Of a DNA stretch of 9,489 nt, positions 6,127 through 9,489 are shown piece after piece. This DNA comes from an uncultured Flavobacteriales bacterium. Its GTDB lineage: Bacteria; Bacteroidota; Bacteroidia; Flavobacteriales; Crocinitomicaceae. The notes under the pieces were generated by a model. The model saw only the letters and a program-made list of their open reading frames with translations. It ran no database searches and was not told where the DNA came from. The position numbers and the translations under genes are program-made. The stretch covers positions 1-9,489 of the forward strand of contig CAMPIU010000077.1 of NCBI GenBank assembly GCA_946886545.1. Reading direction: 5' to 3'. Within the stretch, counting starts at the first letter, position 1. Each line of letters begins with the position of its first letter.

Positions 6127-8139
6127 ATGAAAATGTTGCGTTTATTTATCTTAGCAGTTGCAGGTGTTGCAATCGCTTCATGTAGTCGAGATTCATCCTC
6201 ATCAACAGGATGGGACTACAACAATGTACAGCATGGAGGCTTTCAAAAAGTTCCGTTTGTAGATCAGGAAACCGGTCCCGGACTAATTCTGATTGAAGGT
6301 GGTACATTTACTATGGGTATGGTTGAACAAGATGTCATGTTTGATTATAACAACCGTCCTGCTCGTGTTACCGTTTCATCTTTTTACATGGATCAAACAG
6401 AGGTAACGAATTTCCATTGGTTGGAATACTTATACTGGATCAGAAGATCTTATGAAAAGTATAACATGGTTTATCGAAATGCTTTGCCGGATACGCTTGC
6501 ATGGAGAAGCCCGTTGGCATTCATGGATAAATACGTAGATTACTATCTTCGTCACCCTGCTTATAGAGATTATCCGGTTGTTGGAGTATCTTGGTTGCAA
6601 GCAACTGACTTTTGTAAATGGCGTACAGACCGTGTGAATGAGTATATCCTAATCCGCGAAGGTGTTCTTGGATGGGATATTGATGCGGCTGATGCCGAAA
6701 CGTTCAATACAGATGCTTATTTAGTAGGTCAATTCGAGCAAGATGAAGAACTTGGCGGAAGAAAATTAAAAGATACAGATCCAACTAACAGAGATGGTAA
6801 AAAATTAGGTGAGCGTATCGTTCGCATGGAAGATGGAATTCTTCTTCCAAGATACCGTCTCCCAACTGAAGCTGAATGGGAATATGCAGCGCTTGGATTA
6901 ATCGGAAACCTTTCTGAGGGTACTGAAGTAATCACAGAGCGTCGTCAATATCCTTGGAACGGTCACTTTGTTCGTCAGGACAACAAAGAATTTACAGGTG
7001 CGATCCGCGCTAACTTCGTAAGAGGTAAAGGGGATTACATGGGGGTTGCCGGTCGTTTGAATGACGGTGCGGATGTTACAGCTCCGGTTGAATCTTTCTG
7101 GCCGAATGACTACGGTTTATATCACATGGCAGGTAACGTTTCTGAATGGGTAATGGATGTTTACCGTCCGCTTTCTTCCGAAGATTTCGATGAATTCCGT
7201 CCGTTCCGTGGAAATGTTTTCCAAACGAAAGTGTTGAATAACGACGGAGTGGTTGAGCAAAAAGATCAACAGGTAATGTATGATGTACATGGTATGAAAG
7301 AATACCTGAATGCTTTTGAGCGTGTACGCTACCAACGTGTATCTGCTGCAAACCATGATCCGAACGATACTATTATTCCCGGAGGAACTCAAATGCACAA
7401 TAAAGCTGAGTACCGTACAAAACGAGGAGTTGCACCGGATCCTTACTATGTTTCCCATGGAAAAAAGAAAGATTCGGTAGAATTAGCTTTAATTGCACGT
7501 ATCAACGAAGTATTGGACAGAGCAATTATGGACAAAAACGAAAAATACGATATCGAAGCATCTTCACTGGTACAAGATGAGATCTTTGAAGGAATTTTCG
7601 CAGAAAGTACAAGACAGGGTCGTGATGAAGAATATTCATTCGAGATCATCCCAATGCTTCGTGAAGGATTCAATCAGTTCATTATTGGTACTCCGGGAAA
7701 ATTGAAGTACAGAAATGTAACTGAAGAGGAAAACATTGGTCGTTTGAACTACCGTAAAGATGATTATATTGATTATTTGGATGGTGATATTGAAAGTTCC
7801 ATTTACTACGACAACGATGATCGTAAGAATGGTATCAACGAAGCAACTCGTGATCCTCATCTGATCATGTACCAAAACGAATATGAAACATACGATTTGA
7901 ATGGTACACCAATCAAACCGGAAGACAGAACATCCTGGCCAACAACTTTGATCTCTGATAAATCAAGAGTTTACAAAGGTGGTTCTTGGAGAGATCGCGC
8001 GTACTGGTTGAACGCAGGTTCCAGAAGATACCTGGATGAGGCTCAATCAACTTGTACAATCGGATTCCGTTGTGCGATGGATCGTGTTGGAAGTCCGGTA
8101 GGTCACAACTACGGTAAAAAGAAACAGAAGAAAAAATAA
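6127..8139 (+). CDS. gldJ: GldJ, gliding-motility/T9SS lipoprotein with a formylglycine-generating-enzyme-like fold
   Basis: I place the start at the ATG at 6127 (670 residues). The TTG at 6091 lies inside the promoter, and the ATG gives a clean lipoprotein signal with the lipobox cysteine at residue 19 (VAIASC). The protein shows the GldJ hallmarks TGWDYNN, QETGPG and EGGTFTMG (57-64), FYMDQTEVTN, ALPDTLAWRS, HPAYRDYPVVGVSW, RLPTEAEWEYAA (244-255), MAGNVSEWVMDVY (334-346) and VYKGGSWRDRAYWLNAGSRR to GFRCAMD (615-652). The fold is that of the sulfatase-modifying FGE family, but the two active-site cysteines that follow GGSF in true FGE are absent, so a structural role is expected. GldJ is needed for gliding and stabilises GldK, hence T9SS function. 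It differs from GldK by its sequence and by its porU/porV/murF context. Flavobacterium GldJ is, from memory, about 560 residues. The excess here lies mostly in an acidic region between about 368 and 530. The C-terminus is a lysine-rich tail, GKKKQKKK. Confidence 0.95.
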   Translation: MKMLRLFILAVAGVAIASCSRDSSSSTGWDYNNVQHGGFQKVPFVDQETGPGLILIEGGTFTMGMVEQDVMFDYNNRPARVTVSSFYMDQTEVTNFHWLEYLYWIRRSYEKYNMVYRNALPDTLAWRSPLAFMDKYVDYYLRHPAYRDYPVVGVSWLQATDFCKWRTDRVNEYILIREGVLGWDIDAADAETFNTDAYLVGQFEQDEELGGRKLKDTDPTNRDGKKLGERIVRMEDGILLPRYRLPTEAEWEYAALGLIGNLSEGTEVITERRQYPWNGHFVRQDNKEFTGAIRANFVRGKGDYMGVAGRLNDGADVTAPVESFWPNDYGLYHMAGNVSEWVMDVYRPLSSEDFDEFRPFRGNVFQTKVLNNDGVVEQKDQQVMYDVHGMKEYLNAFERVRYQRVSAANHDPNDTIIPGGTQMHNKAEYRTKRGVAPDPYYVSHGKKKDSVELALIARINEVLDRAIMDKNEKYDIEASSLVQDEIFEGIFAESTRQGRDEEYSFEIIPMLREGFNQFIIGTPGKLKYRNVTEEENIGRLNYRKDDYIDYLDGDIESSIYYDNDDRKNGINEATRDPHLIMYQNEYETYDLNGTPIKPEDRTSWPTTLISDKSRVYKGGSWRDRAYWLNAGSRRYLDEAQSTCTIGFRCAMDRVGSPVGHNYGKKKQKKK

Positions 8140-8156
8140 TTTTCAATTATTAATAG

Positions 8157-8196
8157 AAAACCGGCATCCGATATTTATCGAGTGTCGGTTTTTTTT
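8157..8196 (+). terminator. intrinsic terminator after gldJ
   Basis: The outer stem pairs ACCGGCA (8160-8166) with TGTCGGT (8183-8189), including one G-T wobble. The inner stem pairs CGAT (8169-8172) with ATCG (8177-8180) around an ATTT loop, and the junction holds one wobble and one C/A mismatch. Eight T (8189-8196) follow directly. An AAAA run precedes the stem, so it may also work in reverse. It begins 17 bases after the gldJ stop and ends 7 bases before the murF start. Confidence 0.87.
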
Positions 8197-8203
8197 ATGA
8201 CAC

Positions 8204-9487
8204 ATGGAAGCAATATATACCTTATTTCAATCCAGCACAGGGGTAGAAACCGATACGCGGAAAATTCAAGAGGGCTCTTTGTTCTTTTGTTTGAAGGGAA
8301 CCAATTTCGATGGTAATGCTTTTGCTGAAGAAGCAATCAGACTGGGAGCTATAGCCGCAATTATTGACAATCCGGATTATCAGATTGAAGGAAAAACAAT
8401 TCTGGTTGATGATGTGCTGCATACTCTCCAGAACCTGGCCAGACATCATAGAAATCAGTTTCATATACCAATCATTGGAATTACCGGTAGTAACGGAAAA
8501 ACAACTTCCAAAGAACTTATTTCAGCTGTACTGGAAACACAACTTCACGTTCATTATACTCATGGGAATCTGAACAATCACATTGGAGTTCCATTAACGC
8601 TTTTACAGCTTAACGAAAAGCACGAAATTGCCGTTATTGAAATGGGAGCCAATAAGCCGGGAGATATTAAAGAATTGGTCGAAATAGCTTTACCAACACA
8701 TGGAATTATTACCAATATCGGCAGAGCTCATCTGGAAGGATTTAAATCATTGGAGGGAGTCGTTAAAACCAAAACCGAACTCTTTGATTTTTTAGCTCAA
8801 AACCAAGGACACATCTTTGCCAATAAGCAAGATGAAACAATTGTCAATAAGCTTCCCTCAAACACGCAAAACCATTTCTATAATGATGATTCGGAATTGG
8901 GAGGCTCCTTATTAAAACTCAATCCCCTGGTCGAGATGGCATGGTTTGAACCTAATTATTCGAGTCCGCCTATTCAAACCAACCTGGTTGGAGAATATAA
9001 TTTCATCAATTTCCTGGCCGCCATTCGAATCGGAAGATTCTTTGGGATAAGTCCTGAGAATTGCAACAAAGCAATTTCAGACTACGAACCAACAAACAAT
9101 CGTTCACAGGTTAGCAAAACGGAAAGAAATACCTTGATCGTTGATTGCTACAATGCAAATCCGACAAGCATGCACTCTGCCCTATCCAGCTTTGCGAAAA
9201 TAGATAATCATGCAAAGATCTTTATACTTGGTGACATGCGGGAAATGGGAGATGATGCTCCGATGGTCCACGAAGAAGTTATTCGGCAAACGATTGATCT
9301 TCGGTTAAGTGGTTTCTTTATCGGCGAAGAGTTTTTGAAATTCAAAGGAATGCATCCCAATGCGATCTTTTTGAAATCAACCGATCCATTGATTGAACAT
9401 TTCTCCCAGAATCCTCCGTCGGATTTATTGATTCTTTTGAAGGGATCAAGAGGGATTTCGCTGGAAAAGGTTATTCCATATTTATAA
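8204..9487 (+). CDS. murF: MurF, UDP-N-acetylmuramoyl-tripeptide--D-alanyl-D-alanine ligase
   Basis: MurF is the cytoplasmic ligase that uses ATP to add D-Ala-D-Ala to the UDP-MurNAc-tripeptide, the last soluble step of peptidoglycan precursor synthesis. The 427-residue protein is of normal length and complete. Visible motifs are the substrate-binding DTRK (17-20) in the N-terminal domain, the ATP-binding loop GITGSNGKTT (92-101), GNLNNHIGVP (121-130), EMGAN (146-150), TNIGRAHLEGF (170-180), the VKTKTE segment (187-192) where family members carry a carbamylated lysine, NNRSQ (298-302), DCYNANPTSM (314-323), LGDMREMG (342-349) and LLKGSRG (411-417). The ATG at 8204 is the only usable start, since an in-frame TGA lies six bases upstream and the N-terminus matches the family. 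The start follows the gldJ terminator by 7 bases, and no promoter or ribosome-binding site is evident in the gap. gldJ-murF adjacency is also known in Flavobacterium, by recollection. Confidence 0.97.
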   Translation: MEAIYTLFQSSTGVETDTRKIQEGSLFFCLKGTNFDGNAFAEEAIRLGAIAAIIDNPDYQIEGKTILVDDVLHTLQNLARHHRNQFHIPIIGITGSNGKTTSKELISAVLETQLHVHYTHGNLNNHIGVPLTLLQLNEKHEIAVIEMGANKPGDIKELVEIALPTHGIITNIGRAHLEGFKSLEGVVKTKTELFDFLAQNQGHIFANKQDETIVNKLPSNTQNHFYNDDSELGGSLLKLNPLVEMAWFEPNYSSPPIQTNLVGEYNFINFLAAIRIGRFFGISPENCNKAISDYEPTNNRSQVSKTERNTLIVDCYNANPTSMHSALSSFAKIDNHAKIFILGDMREMGDDAPMVHEEVIRQTIDLRLSGFFIGEEFLKFKGMHPNAIFLKSTDPLIEHFSQNPPSDLLILLKGSRGISLEKVIPYL

Positions 9488-9489
9488 TA

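Noticed and set aside
7117..7458. 113-residue minus-strand open frame inside gldJ, and other shadow frames within porU, gldJ and murF
   Set aside because: They overlap confidently identified genes, have no family resemblance, and no promoter or leader supports them.
8197..8316. Short frame starting at ATG 8197, overlapping the murF start out of frame
   Set aside because: It begins directly after the terminator T tract, runs about 39 codons in the murF +1/-1 register, and has no recognisable sequence. It most likely arises by chance.
1..9489. CRISPR arrays, tRNA or rRNA genes, insertion sequences, attachment sites
   Set aside because: No regularly spaced repeats, transposase-like reading frames, terminal inverted repeats or RNA-gene signatures were seen. 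Apart from short gaps, the window is filled by T9SS genes and murF.

Overview
The window is chromosomal DNA from a member of the Bacteroidota, most likely a flavobacterial lineage of the order Flavobacteriales (the gene content and protein sequences suggest Fluviicola or another Crocinitomicaceae/Cryomorphaceae-type organism, but this is inference). The evidence is moderately AT-rich DNA, A-rich translation starts without Shine-Dalgarno sequences, promoters of the TTTG/TAnnTTTG type, and genes found only in Bacteroidota.

Layout, left to right: (1) on the minus strand, the 5' 325 codons of porV (the 3' end lies beyond the left edge), preceded by a full-length porU, so the transcription order is porU then porV with a 60-base gap; (2) a divergent intergenic region of about 155 bases holding outward-facing promoter-like -7 boxes, poly-T tracts and a strong inverted repeat; (3) on the plus strand, a PorP/SprF-family outer-membrane gene, then gldJ with a well-matched promoter of its own, a strong intrinsic terminator, and murF, which is complete and ends two bases before the window edge.

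Functionally this is a type IX secretion system (T9SS) and gliding-motility locus. PorV is an outer-membrane shuttle that carries cargo to the cell-surface sortase PorU, a C25 (gingipain-like) protease that removes the C-terminal secretion signal. PorP/SprF proteins are outer-membrane partners of the T9SS. GldJ is a lipoprotein needed for secretion and gliding. murF is a cell-wall housekeeping gene. From memory, porU, porV, gldJ and murF are also neighbours in Flavobacterium, so the cluster is conserved and known. The PorP/SprF gene placed between porU and gldJ is the less usual element.

I do not see an undescribed system, mobile element, CRISPR array or RNA gene. The points worth a second look are regulatory (the divergent region, the promoter of gldJ, the terminator abutting murF) and structural (the enlarged, active-site-less GldJ with a lysine tail). 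Two long reading frames open at TTG codons; I place both true starts at downstream ATG codons.
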